Source of the DNA: JAAYCI01 sp031551695
Lineage (GTDB): Bacteria; Bacillota; Clostridia; Oscillospirales; Ruminococcaceae
Assembly: GCA_031551695.1 (NCBI GenBank)
Contig: JAVBNG010000009.1
Coordinates: forward strand, 1 to 64,000
Length of the DNA: 64,000 bases
Reading direction: 5' to 3'
The notes beneath the pieces were generated by a model. The model was not told where the DNA came from, ran no database searches, and was given only the letters and a program-made list of their open reading frames with translations. Numbering within the stretch: position 1 is the first letter of the stretch; each line of letters starts with the position of its first letter. Below are positions 1 to 7,947 of this stretch, one piece after another. Made by a program: the position numbers and the translations under genes.

Positions 1-363
1 AAAATTCACGAACAGGGGGCAGATATAGTCCACCACATAGCCCTGCGCCGCGCGGTCGATAAAATTGCCCACGCCGCCGGCAAACACAAGGATGAGCCCA
101 AGATGCTCCCATTTGTTTTTCGGCCGCTTGAAAAACACAAACACAGCCCAAACCGCCAGCGCAATTCCCGTTACAATGAGCAAAAACGCCTGCCTGCCTG
201 CAAACAGGCTGAAGGACGCGCCGGTGTTTTCCACATAGCGCAACTCCACCACGCCGGGAATCACCGTTACGGCGCCAATGGGCAATAGGTATTGTACCGC
301 AAGGTATTTGAACAGGTGGTCAACGGCGACAAGCGCCACGGACAGAATGATGGCAAACAGCAA
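1..363 (-). CDS. lspA: Signal peptidase II (lipoprotein signal peptidase), 3' end outside window
   Basis: Membrane aspartyl protease that removes the signal peptide from diacylglyceryl-modified prolipoproteins. 121 codons are visible and the frame is still open at base 1. Visible family marks are Asp15 in the first membrane helix, the ENTGAS motif near residue 45, and GNFIDR near residues 99-104, holding the Asn and first catalytic Asp, followed by GYVVDY. The second catalytic Asp (FNxAD motif) would lie beyond the window edge. The start is TTG at 363, five bases after a perfect AGGAGG; no ATG is available there. It follows ileS, as in many Firmicutes, but a terminator and its own promoter candidate separate the two. 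Family assignment is firm; only the C-terminus is missing. Confidence 0.93.
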   Translation of the reverse strand, partial: MLFAIILSVALVAVDHLFKYLAVQYLLPIGAVTVIPGVVELRYVENTGASFSLFAGRQAFLLIVTGIALAVWAVFVFFKRPKNKWEHLGLILVFAGGVGNFIDRAAQGYVVDYICPLFVNF

Positions 364-402
364 AACAGCCTCCTTTTGCGGCAGCGGGCGGCACACCGCC
401 CG

Positions 403-438
403 AAAAAAAGGTGCGCAAAGTATACTCCTTTGCGCACC
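403..438 (-). terminator. Intrinsic terminator after ileS
   Basis: Perfect 11-bp stem (GGTGCGCAAAG, 410-420, pairing with 428-438), 7-base loop, and on the minus strand a run of seven T residues (403-409). It lies 13 bases after the ileS stop. Confidence 0.85.
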
Positions 439-445
439 GTGTCAA
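419..445 (-). promoter_or_regulatory. Candidate lspA promoter embedded in the ileS terminator hairpin
   Basis: On the minus strand a perfect TTGACA (440-445) is followed after 15 bases by TATACT (419-424), or after 17 bases by the weaker TACTTT. The -10 sits in the loop of the hairpin at 410-438. A transcript starting near 412 would contain only one hairpin arm and so would not self-terminate. A second small hairpin (385-402) lies in the predicted lspA leader. The 15-base spacer is short, so activity is uncertain. Confidence 0.45.
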
Positions 446-450
446 AATTC

Positions 451-3258
451 TTATTCCATGCCTTCGATGATCCCGGCGCACCGTGCGCAAAGTGTGGGGT
501 GCGCCGTGTCTGTGCCAACTGTCGGTTTGTATTGCCAGCACCGCTCGCATTTTTCGCCGTCCGCCCGCTTCACGGAAACGCCAAGGCCCTCGTACTCCCC
601 GGCCTCACCGCCTTTTCCTTCGGCAAGCTCCACCTGGGAGACAATGAAAATATCCGGCAGTTCCTCCAGCACGCCAGCAAGAAAGGCGGCCAGCTCCCCT
701 TCGCAGTGCAGCACCACCGCCGCCTCCAGCGAGGAACCGATCAGCTTTTGCTCCCGGGCATTCTCCAGCACCTTCTTCACGTCGGCGGAAATGGAAATGA
801 CCTTCTCCCACTTTTCGCGCTCGGCGTCTGTCAGGGTGCAGCGCCCGGCGTCGGGCATATCATGCTGTACCACGTATTTTTGTTTGCCGGCAAAGGCGGG
901 CACAAAGCTCCAAATCTCCTGTGCCGTAAAGGCCAAAATGGGCGCCAGCATTTGTGTAAGGGCCACCAAAATGCGGAACATGGCTGTTTGCGCCGCCCGG
1001 CGCTCTTTGCCCGCGGCCTTCGTGATGTACAGCCTGTCCTTAATCACGTCGAGATAGAAATTCGACATGTTCACAACACAAAAACGGTGCAAGCTGTGGT
1101 AGGCCTTGTGGAAATCGAAGCCGTCGTAACCGCCGCGCACGGTTTGCACCAGCGCGTCCAGCTCGGCCATTGCCCAGCGGTCAAGGCCCGGCAAATCACG
1201 GTCCGCCACGCTATCCCTGTCCGGGTCAAAATCTTCCAAATTTGCCAAGATAAACCGCGCTGTGTTGCGAACTTTCCGGTATCCCTCGCTCAGCTGCTTC
1301 AAAATATCCTTGCTGATGCGCATGTCCTGCTGGTAATCCGCCGCGGCCACCCACAGGCGGATGATATCCGCGCCATAGTCCTTGATGATCTCGGCAGGCT
1401 CCACGCCGTTGCCAAGGCTTTTCGACATCTTGCGGCCTTCGCCGTCCACCGTCCAGCCGCAGCTCACCACAGTTTTGTAGGGCGCTTTGCCCCGCGTGGC
1501 CACCGCCGTCAAAAGAGACGACTGGAACCACCCGCGATACTGGTCACTGCCTTCCAGGTACAAATCGGCCGGCCAGCTGTGGTCTTTCCAGTGGTCCGCG
1601 TCCAGCACGCTTACGTGACTGGTGCCGGAATCGAACCACACGTCCATGGTGTCCGTTTCCTTGCGCCAGTCCTTGCCGCCGCACTTGGGGCATGCATAGC
1701 CCTTCGGCAGGATGTCCTTGGCTTCACATTTAAACCAAGCGTTCGAGCCCTCTTTGGCAAACAGGGCCTGCACCGCGCCTACGGTTTCTTCGTTCATCAC
1801 ATACTCGCCGCAGTCCTCGCAATAGAACACCGGGATGGGCACGCCCCAAAGCCGCTGGCGCGAAACGCACCAGTCCGCCCTGTCGCGCACCATGCCCATC
1901 ATGCGCTCCTTGCCCCAGGCGGGGTACCAGGTCACACTGTCCACGGCCTCGTATGTTGCGGGCTTGAACGCCTCCACAGAGCAAAACCACTGCTGCGTGG
2001 CGCGGAAGATCACCGGGCTGTGGCAGCGCCAGCAGTGCGGATATTGATGCTCCACATGGGTTACACCGAGGACATGCCCGCTTTCCTGCAGTTTTTTGAT
2101 GATGGCCGGCCCCGCCTTGAACACGGAAAGCCCGGCAAACTCGCCCGCCTCCTCCGTGAACACGCCGTCGTCGTCCACCGGGACGATCACAGGCAGGCCG
2201 TAAATTTTCGCGCCCACATCAAAGTCTTCCACGCCGTGACCCGGCGCCGTGTGCACGCAGCCGGTACCGGCATCCAGCGTCACATGGTCGCCCAAAATCA
2301 CTAGCGACTTGCGGTCCAGGTACACATGCTCGCACTCGATGCGCTCCAAATCGCTGCCTTTGAACTTCGCCGCCACCTCGTACTGGGTGATGCCGCAGTC
2401 CTCCATCACGTTTTTCAGCAGCGCCTCGGCCACAATGAAGTACCGCTCGCCCACCTTCACGGCCACATAGTCAAACTCCGGCCCAAGGCAAATGGCCACG
2501 TTGGCGGGCAGGGTCCATGTGGTGGTGGTCCATATCACGAAGGACGCCTTCGCCGCGGGGATGCCCGCCTTTTCCAAAGCGCCGTTGTCCTTCACCACGT
2601 TAAACGCCACGTAAATGGTGTCCACCGGGTCAGTTTCGTATTCAATCTCCGCCTCGGCCAGGGCCGTGCGGTCGTTCGGGCACCAGTACACGGGCTTCAA
2701 GCCCTTGTAAATATAGCCCTTTTTGGCCATCTCGCCAAACACGCCAATCTGGTTCGCCTCATATTCCGGCGCAAGGGTAAGGTACGGGTCGTCCCAAAGC
2801 CCAAGAACACCCAGCCGCTTGAATTCCTCGCGTTGGATGTCCACATAGCGCATGGCAAACTTGTGGCAGATTTCCCGCAGCTCGTATGCGGAAACCTCGG
2901 CGCCGCCTTCCGCGCGCTTCTTTTTCACTTCTTCCATGGCCTTGCGCTCAATGGGCAGGCCGTGGGTGTCCCACCCCGGCACATAGGGCGCCTTGAAACC
3001 GGCCATGTTTTTATAGCGAACAATAATATCCTTGAGCACCTTATTCATCGCGGTGCCAAGGTGGATATCCCCATTTGCGTAGGGGGGGCCGTCGTGAAGG
3101 ATGTAAACGGGCTTGCCCGCGTTTGCCTCCAGCATTTTTCCGTATAGGTCTTCCTTGTACCATTCCTCGAGCATGCCGGGCTCTTTAGACGGAAGGTTAG
3201 CGCGCATGCTGAATTCAGTTTTCAATAAATTCAGCGTTTCATTGTAATTATCTGACAA
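451..3258 (-). CDS. ileS: Isoleucyl-tRNA synthetase
   Basis: Class I aminoacyl-tRNA synthetase charging tRNA-Ile in the cytoplasm, 935 residues, a normal length. The HIGH-type motif reads HLGT at residues 66-69 after GPPYANGD. KMSKS is intact in GRKMSKSLGN, and the C-terminus carries a two-knuckle zinc finger (CERC then CARC). The reading frame is open further upstream, but TTG at 3258, after an AAGGAG site, gives the standard N-terminus (SDNYNETLNL). Only 79 bases separate it from divIVA, so there is no room for the T-box leader usual for ileS in Firmicutes. It is presumably expressed by readthrough from divIVA. Confidence 0.97.
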   Translation of the reverse strand: MSDNYNETLNLLKTEFSMRANLPSKEPGMLEEWYKEDLYGKMLEANAGKPVYILHDGPPYANGDIHLGTAMNKVLKDIIVRYKNMAGFKAPYVPGWDTHGLPIERKAMEEVKKKRAEGGAEVSAYELREICHKFAMRYVDIQREEFKRLGVLGLWDDPYLTLAPEYEANQIGVFGEMAKKGYIYKGLKPVYWCPNDRTALAEAEIEYETDPVDTIYVAFNVVKDNGALEKAGIPAAKASFVIWTTTTWTLPANVAICLGPEFDYVAVKVGERYFIVAEALLKNVMEDCGITQYEVAAKFKGSDLERIECEHVYLDRKSLVILGDHVTLDAGTGCVHTAPGHGVEDFDVGAKIYGLPVIVPVDDDGVFTEEAGEFAGLSVFKAGPAIIKKLQESGHVLGVTHVEHQYPHCWRCHSPVIFRATQQWFCSVEAFKPATYEAVDSVTWYPAWGKERMMGMVRDRADWCVSRQRLWGVPIPVFYCEDCGEYVMNEETVGAVQALFAKEGSNAWFKCEAKDILPKGYACPKCGGKDWRKETDTMDVWFDSGTSHVSVLDADHWKDHSWPADLYLEGSDQYRGWFQSSLLTAVATRGKAPYKTVVSCGWTVDGEGRKMSKSLGNGVEPAEIIKDYGADIIRLWVAAADYQQDMRISKDILKQLSEGYRKVRNTARFILANLEDFDPDRDSVADRDLPGLDRWAMAELDALVQTVRGGYDGFDFHKAYHSLHRFCVVNMSNFYLDVIKDRLYITKAAGKERRAAQTAMFRILVALTQMLAPILAFTAQEIWSFVPAFAGKQKYVVQHDMPDAGRCTLTDAEREKWEKVISISADVKKVLENAREQKLIGSSLEAAVVLHCEGELAAFLAGVLEELPDIFIVSQVELAEGKGGEAGEYEGLGVSVKRADGEKCERCWQYKPTVGTDTAHPTLCARCAGIIEGME

Positions 3259-3337
3259 AGATTCTCTCTCCTTAAATCGCCCGGCCACTGCCGCCTCATG
3301 CCCGCGCAAGCACTGCCGCGCATGGCATGAAGCCAAA

Positions 3338-4261
3338 TTACCGTTTCGGCCGCGTCCTCATTTCCGGCTCCGGCGGCGGGGGCATATCGCCAAACAGGTC
3401 CGGCGCCTCGGCCTCGGCCTCGGCGGCGTCCGGCTGCACAAACGCCTCTCCGCCCTCATATTGTTCTTCCACATAGGCCGTACCGTCGGCGTCTGCTTCT
3501 TCGTAAACGGCGTCTTCTTCAAACACTTCTTCGCCGGCCTCGGCGGGCATTTCTTCCACATAGCCTTCTTCCGGCGCCACTGCACCGTCGTCCAGGCCAA
3601 AATCGATCATGACGTCTTCCTCGGGGGGCGCGTATTGGGCTTCACCGGCCACAATCTCTTCGCCTGCGGGCATCTCTTCCACCGGCATATCCACGACGCC
3701 GCCGGCAGCCTGCGCGCCAAAGACATCCGCAGGTGCTTCGGCCACCTCGGGCTGCGTGGTGTAACCGTTTTCTTCCAGAAAGTCGTTCGCGCGCTGAATG
3801 GGCTCGTCCAAACCGCTCAGCGATTCGATGTGCTGCTTGTACAAGGTCAAAATAATGTCCTTGAAGCGCACCACTTCTTCCTTCATTTTCACCAGCTTTT
3901 GCTGCTCGTTGGCAACGTCCTGCTCCGCCTTCTGGCGAATCAGTTCCGTTTGGCCTGTTGCGTCGCGCAGAATACTCTCAGCCTTTTGCTTGGCCTCGTG
4001 CACCACGGTTTCGCCCATGCGCTGGGCGTTGATCAGCGCGGTTTTCAGGGTGTTTTCCTCGCCGCGGTATTCTTCCACCTTCTGCGCAAGAATCATCATT
4101 TTGTTCTCGTTGTTCGCTTTCGCCGCAATCGCCGCGTCGCGCTCGGCCGTCATATCTTCCAGCGCCTTTGCCGCCTGGGCCAGGAAGTCATCCACATCTT
4201 CGGGATTGTAGCCCTTTTTTACGCTAGCAAATGTAACCATTTTCATGTCTTCGGCAGTCAT
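3338..4261 (-). CDS. divIVA: DivIVA-domain protein
   Basis: Peripheral membrane coiled-coil protein that marks negatively curved membrane at poles and septa in Gram-positive bacteria. The 307 residues begin with the family N-terminal segment (VKKGYNPEDVDDFL, near residues 14-27), then a long heptad-rich coiled coil to about residue 165. The C-terminal 130 residues are a low-complexity acidic tail rich in E, A, P and V. ATG at 4261 has AGGAGG seven bases upstream. It sits between sepF and ileS as in Bacillus-type ylm clusters, but the usual ylmG and ylmH genes are missing from the gap. The acidic tail is long for the family and probably unstructured. Confidence 0.93.
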   Translation of the reverse strand: MTAEDMKMVTFASVKKGYNPEDVDDFLAQAAKALEDMTAERDAAIAAKANNENKMMILAQKVEEYRGEENTLKTALINAQRMGETVVHEAKQKAESILRDATGQTELIRQKAEQDVANEQQKLVKMKEEVVRFKDIILTLYKQHIESLSGLDEPIQRANDFLEENGYTTQPEVAEAPADVFGAQAAGGVVDMPVEEMPAGEEIVAGEAQYAPPEEDVMIDFGLDDGAVAPEEGYVEEMPAEAGEEVFEEDAVYEEADADGTAYVEEQYEGGEAFVQPDAAEAEAEAPDLFGDMPPPPEPEMRTRPKR

Positions 4262-4322
4262 TCCATTTCCTCCTAAGGTGATCGTTCAGCCTTATTTTGC
4301 CGGGGACCCGGCCAGCCACGCG

Positions 4323-4760
4323 TTAAAAAAACACGCCGCTGCTTTCAAGCTCATCTAAAATATCGCCCACCAAATCCACATTGTAGGGCGTGATAATGAA
4401 GGTATTGTTCGCCACACGTTTAATTTGGCCATTGTTAGCATAGGCCACGCCGGACAAAAAGTCAACCAAGCGGCGCGAAACCTCCTTATTGGTGGATTCC
4501 AAATTCAACACCACGGTGCGCCGCGCGTTCAGGTGGTCCGCCACGGTGGAGGCGTCCTCGAAACGCTCCGGCTTCACCAGCACCACCTGCAGCGACGTGG
4601 TGGCGTTGATGTTCACCACTTTGTTGCTTCTTTTTTCCTGCTGGTAATCGTCCTCATAGGCGGGGCCGTTATTACCGATAAAATCCATCTCATCTTCGCC
4701 GTAGTATTCGCCTTCGTCACCCACGCCCATCACATCGCGCAGTTTATCGAAAACACCCAT
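4323..4760 (-). CDS. sepF: Cell division protein SepF
   Basis: FtsZ-associated membrane anchor that organises septum assembly. 145 residues from ATG 4760, which has GGAGGAGC upstream; the frame is open for another 31 codons without a better site. The N-terminus MGVFDKLRDVMGV is the short amphipathic membrane helix. A linker of about 45 acidic residues follows, then the SepF core (VVLVKPERFEDASTVADHL, later RRLVDFLSGVAYA and FIITPYNV). It lies 92 bases after yggS, matching the conserved yggS-sepF-divIVA order. Confidence 0.96.
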   Translation of the reverse strand: MGVFDKLRDVMGVGDEGEYYGEDEMDFIGNNGPAYEDDYQQEKRSNKVVNINATTSLQVVLVKPERFEDASTVADHLNARRTVVLNLESTNKEVSRRLVDFLSGVAYANNGQIKRVANNTFIITPYNVDLVGDILDELESSGVFF

Positions 4761-4852
4761 TGTTCCAGCTCCTCCCGGAAAAATTTTTGCCGGAAATATC
4801 CGCATTTCCGTTTCCGCCGCATCACGGGCGCCTGCATGCCGCACTTTCCTCA

Positions 4853-5554
4853 CTAACCCCGCGGGCCGAACAGCTCCGTGCCCACGCGCACAATCGTTGC
4901 GCCTTCAGCAATTGCAACTTCAAAATCTGCAGACATACCCATTGAAAGCATATTAACATAGATATTATCCACTTTTTTCTCCTTTATGTCAATAAATATC
5001 TGATTCATGCGCCGGAAATACGGTCGTATGCCATCCGGAGAGCCAAAGGGCGGAATGGCCATCAGCCCGCGCAGGCGCAGTGTTTCCGACTGGAAAACCC
5101 GCTGGGCCAGCGCGTGAACGTCCGCGGGCAGCACGCCGCTTTTACTCGATTCTTCGCCGATATTTACCTCTATCAGCACGTCCAGAACCTCGCCGGTTTC
5201 GCCGTATGCTTTCTCCAGCGCGGTGGCGGTGGCTTCACTGTCCAGACTTTGCAGCATGGAAATATGCCCCGGCAAATATTTCGCCTTATTTTTCTGCAAA
5301 TGGCCAATCAGGTGGGCCTCGTGGGGCAAATCGGTCAAAAACGGTTCTTTTTGCAGCAGCTCCTGCACTCGGTTTTCGCCAATCACAGTAACGCCCGCCT
5401 CAATTACCCGGCGCACATCTTCGGCGCTATGGGTTTTGGTCACGCCCAGCAGCGTGATGTCCGCGGGGCTGCGCCCGGCTTTCAGGGCGGCTTCCTCGCA
5501 GCGAAAGCGCACGTCCTTCACCCGGTCCTCAATGCTATAAGATTTTTGCGTCAT
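4853..5554 (-). CDS. yggS: YggS-family PLP-homeostasis protein
   Basis: Pyridoxal-5'-phosphate-binding single-domain alanine-racemase-like barrel (PLPBP/YlmE), involved in free PLP and amino-acid/keto-acid balance and without established catalytic activity. 233 residues. The PLP lysine is Lys40 in LGVTK. Other family motifs are GENRVQE, HLIGHLQKNK, SMGMSADFEVAI and RVGTELFG. ATG 5554 follows GGTGGAG and overlaps the upstream gene by 20 bases, so the two are probably translationally coupled. Its place just before sepF is the conserved division-cluster position. Confidence 0.95.
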   Translation of the reverse strand: MTQKSYSIEDRVKDVRFRCEEAALKAGRSPADITLLGVTKTHSAEDVRRVIEAGVTVIGENRVQELLQKEPFLTDLPHEAHLIGHLQKNKAKYLPGHISMLQSLDSEATATALEKAYGETGEVLDVLIEVNIGEESSKSGVLPADVHALAQRVFQSETLRLRGLMAIPPFGSPDGIRPYFRRMNQIFIDIKEKKVDNIYVNMLSMGMSADFEVAIAEGATIVRVGTELFGPRG

Positions 5555-6890
5555 AAAGCTCCACCCCGCCTGTTTCCACCACTACTTCGTCGTACATCTG
5601 CAATTCATTTACGCCCGCCTCGTACACGGCAGACACCAGCACGTAGTTTTCATCCTCCAGCAGCACGTTTACCTTGCGCTGGAACACCTGGTTGCCGAAC
5701 TTCACGTAAACACATTTTTCGCCTTCGATGACCCGCAGGGCTTTTTTGTCGATGCGCAAACCCTTTTGCTGCTTGAATACCAACTGCGCCTGCTCCGCCC
5801 GCAGGCCCAAAACAGCGGGGCTTACATTTTCGCACAGCAGGGCCACTTTTGCTATGCCCGCTTCTTCGTCCGGCTGCATACTTTCCACCTGGGCGGGCAG
5901 GGTCTCATCCATGGTCTCCGGGAAGGTGATATCCAGCTTGACGCCTTCGGCAAAACGCTCGGCCTCGGCCAGCGGCACCACGGTGTAAAACCGCCATTTA
6001 TAGTCTGTGATGATATGACCCGAAACGTCTTCCGCGTAATACTCCGGCGCAGCATCCAGCGCCTGTTGCAACTGGGCAGGGGTATAGTTTGCCAAGGTTG
6101 CCGGCGACGGTATTTTTCTATCATACCGCGCGCTGGGCGCGAAAAATCCCGTTTCCGTGGACGTGAGCGTGCCCACCGCCTTTGCCGACGCCGCAAGCGT
6201 GGCCTGTTCCGCTTTCAGCCGCCCCATGCGCGATGTGAAATCCACGCCCTGGTCCGTAATATTCTGGATTTTGTTCGCCGCCAGCGTCATTTCATCGCGG
6301 GCTTCGTCGATGGCGGCATAGTCGCCTTTTTCCAGGGCGTCGCGGTATTGGAACACCCCGTTGTCCATCTGGTCCAGCAACACGTCCATATTGGCGGTTT
6401 CCACCCCGGTGGCAGCCGCCTCCTCCAGCAGGGAAAGCTCTGTTTCAATGGCTTGCAGGCGGCTTTGGGCGTCCGCCTCCGCGCGGCCGGCAAACACCAG
6501 CGCCACCTCGCTGCCCGTGGCCACACGCTGCCCGGCGGGCACCGTATAGTATAAAGCGCCTGTGCCGCCCACAAGGGGCATGGTCTCCAGCGAAACAAAC
6601 CCTTTTGCCTCCACGGCGTCCGTCATGGTGTCGCCAATGGCCACCTCTGTGCCCACGCGCGGGCGCAGCACGATAAACACCTGCACCAGCATATACACCA
6701 GCGGCAGCAGCAGCACCAGCCACAGCATCCACCGCAACCCGCCGGAGGCAGGCTGCTTCGCGGCACGGGCCTGCGCGCTTTGCGCAGGGCGTGTGCTTGC
6801 GCCGTTCAGTTCGCCGGTTGCGCCGGTTTGGCCAAGCTGCCCGGTCCGGCCCGTTTGCTCGTCCGGCCTGTTCGTCCCGTTTTCGTCCAT
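5535..6890 (-). CDS. HlyD-like single-span membrane adaptor protein
   Basis: 451 residues from ATG 6890; the earlier GTG at 6899 lies too close to the AAGGAGG site. Residues 1-50 are a polar N-terminal tail rich in G, T, Q and A. Residues about 53-75 form one transmembrane helix. The extracytoplasmic part has a barrel/lipoyl-like stretch, a helical hairpin of about 100 residues, then beta-rich segments ending ELYDAKIL. This is the layout of HlyD/membrane-fusion proteins. No ABC ATPase or permease lies next to it, so its partner is unknown. Its fixed place before yggS suggests an envelope or division role. Function is not known from sequence. Confidence 0.75.
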   Translation of the reverse strand: MDENGTNRPDEQTGRTGQLGQTGATGELNGASTRPAQSAQARAAKQPASGGLRWMLWLVLLLPLVYMLVQVFIVLRPRVGTEVAIGDTMTDAVEAKGFVSLETMPLVGGTGALYYTVPAGQRVATGSEVALVFAGRAEADAQSRLQAIETELSLLEEAAATGVETANMDVLLDQMDNGVFQYRDALEKGDYAAIDEARDEMTLAANKIQNITDQGVDFTSRMGRLKAEQATLAASAKAVGTLTSTETGFFAPSARYDRKIPSPATLANYTPAQLQQALDAAPEYYAEDVSGHIITDYKWRFYTVVPLAEAERFAEGVKLDITFPETMDETLPAQVESMQPDEEAGIAKVALLCENVSPAVLGLRAEQAQLVFKQQKGLRIDKKALRVIEGEKCVYVKFGNQVFQRKVNVLLEDENYVLVSAVYEAGVNELQMYDEVVVETGGVELYDAKIL

Positions 6891-6987
6891 GCCGCCCACC
6901 TCCTTCTCTTCTTCTCTCTATATCTTCTTTAAACACTGTCTTGTGAAGCGCTGTTTCCGCCCCTCAAATATTCACACGGCCAATCTA

Positions 6988-7947
6988 TTATTCCCCGCGC
7001 AAAAATGCCTCTGTCAGGGCGCTTGCCGTCTCTTCCAAACCGCCGTCTTCCAAAAACAGCCAGTGCACGTCCTTCATGCGGCGGAACCACGTCAGCTGGC
7101 GCTTGGCATAGTTGCGCGTGGCCTGCTTCAGCTTTTCCGCGCAGGCGTCCAGTGGGGCGCCGCCCGCAAAGTACGGAAAAAACTCCTTGTACCCTATGGC
7201 CTGCGCCGCCGTTTTGTACGCCTTGCGGTGCTCGTAAACCGTTTTCGCCTCGTCCAAAAGGCCGCCCGCCAGCATGCCGTTTACGCGGGCCTCAATGCGT
7301 TTATACAGCAGCGCGCGGTCCCTGGCGTCCACGCCGATGAGCAGCGCGTCATAGGGCTTTTCCGCAGGGCGGGAACGAGCGGCGCGCTCGGCATAGGTGG
7401 CCCGCTGTTCGCGCGTTTGCCACAGTGCGTTCAGAATACGCTTTTTGTCGTTCAGGTGCAGCTTGGCCGCATGTTCCGGGTCCAGGGCCGCCAGCCGCCG
7501 CAGCATTTCCGCCGCGCCCGCCTCATCCCACTCGGCCTCCATTTGCACGCGGGCGTTTTGGGGCATACCGACCTCGGCAAAGTCCAGCCCGTTCACCAGG
7601 CTCTCGATATAAAGCCCGGTGCCGCCGCACAGCACCGGCGTTTTCCCAATAGAGTGCAGATGCGCGATGATCCCGGCGGCATTGGCCACGTAATCCGCCA
7701 CCGAAAAAGGAATTTCCGGCGGCAGCACACCAATCAAATGGCGGGGCACGGCGGGGCATTCTTCCGGGCGCGGTGCGGCGGTGCCCACGGGCAGGCCGCG
7801 GTACACCTGCATGGAATCCGCCCCCACCATCTCGCCACCAAACGCTTTGCACAGGCCGAAGGTAAGCTCCGTTTTGCCGGTGGCGGTCGGCCCCAGCACC
7901 GCAATGATCTTTTCGGCGCGCGGGCGCGTGTCAGCCAAGGCGTCCAA
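6988..7947 (-). CDS. miaA: tRNA dimethylallyltransferase
   Basis: Adds a dimethylallyl group to N6 of A37 in tRNAs reading UNN codons; MiaB, encoded at 13410-14792, thiomethylates the product. 319 residues from TTG 7947. Visible motifs are the P-loop GPTATGKT (residues 19-26), DSMQVYRGLPVGTAAP with the catalytic Asp, GGTGLYIESL, and a C-terminal basic QLTWFRR. An in-frame upstream extension exists, but the chosen TTG is preceded by GGGGGGAGC and gives the normal length. The start overlaps the mutL end by 17 bases, so translation is probably coupled to mutL. Confidence 0.95.
   Translation of the reverse strand: MDALADTRPRAEKIIAVLGPTATGKTELTFGLCKAFGGEMVGADSMQVYRGLPVGTAAPRPEECPAVPRHLIGVLPPEIPFSVADYVANAAGIIAHLHSIGKTPVLCGGTGLYIESLVNGLDFAEVGMPQNARVQMEAEWDEAGAAEMLRRLAALDPEHAAKLHLNDKKRILNALWQTREQRATYAERAARSRPAEKPYDALLIGVDARDRALLYKRIEARVNGMLAGGLLDEAKTVYEHRKAYKTAAQAIGYKEFFPYFAGGAPLDACAEKLKQATRNYAKRQLTWFRRMKDVHWLFLEDGGLEETASALTEAFLRGE

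Noticed and set aside
292..2304. 670-codon plus-strand open frame
   Set aside because: Lies opposite ileS, His/Arg-rich composition of a GC-rich antisense shadow, no ribosome site or family motif.
3259..3337. T-box leader before ileS
   Set aside because: Gap is only 79 bases, with no specifier or T-box sequence.
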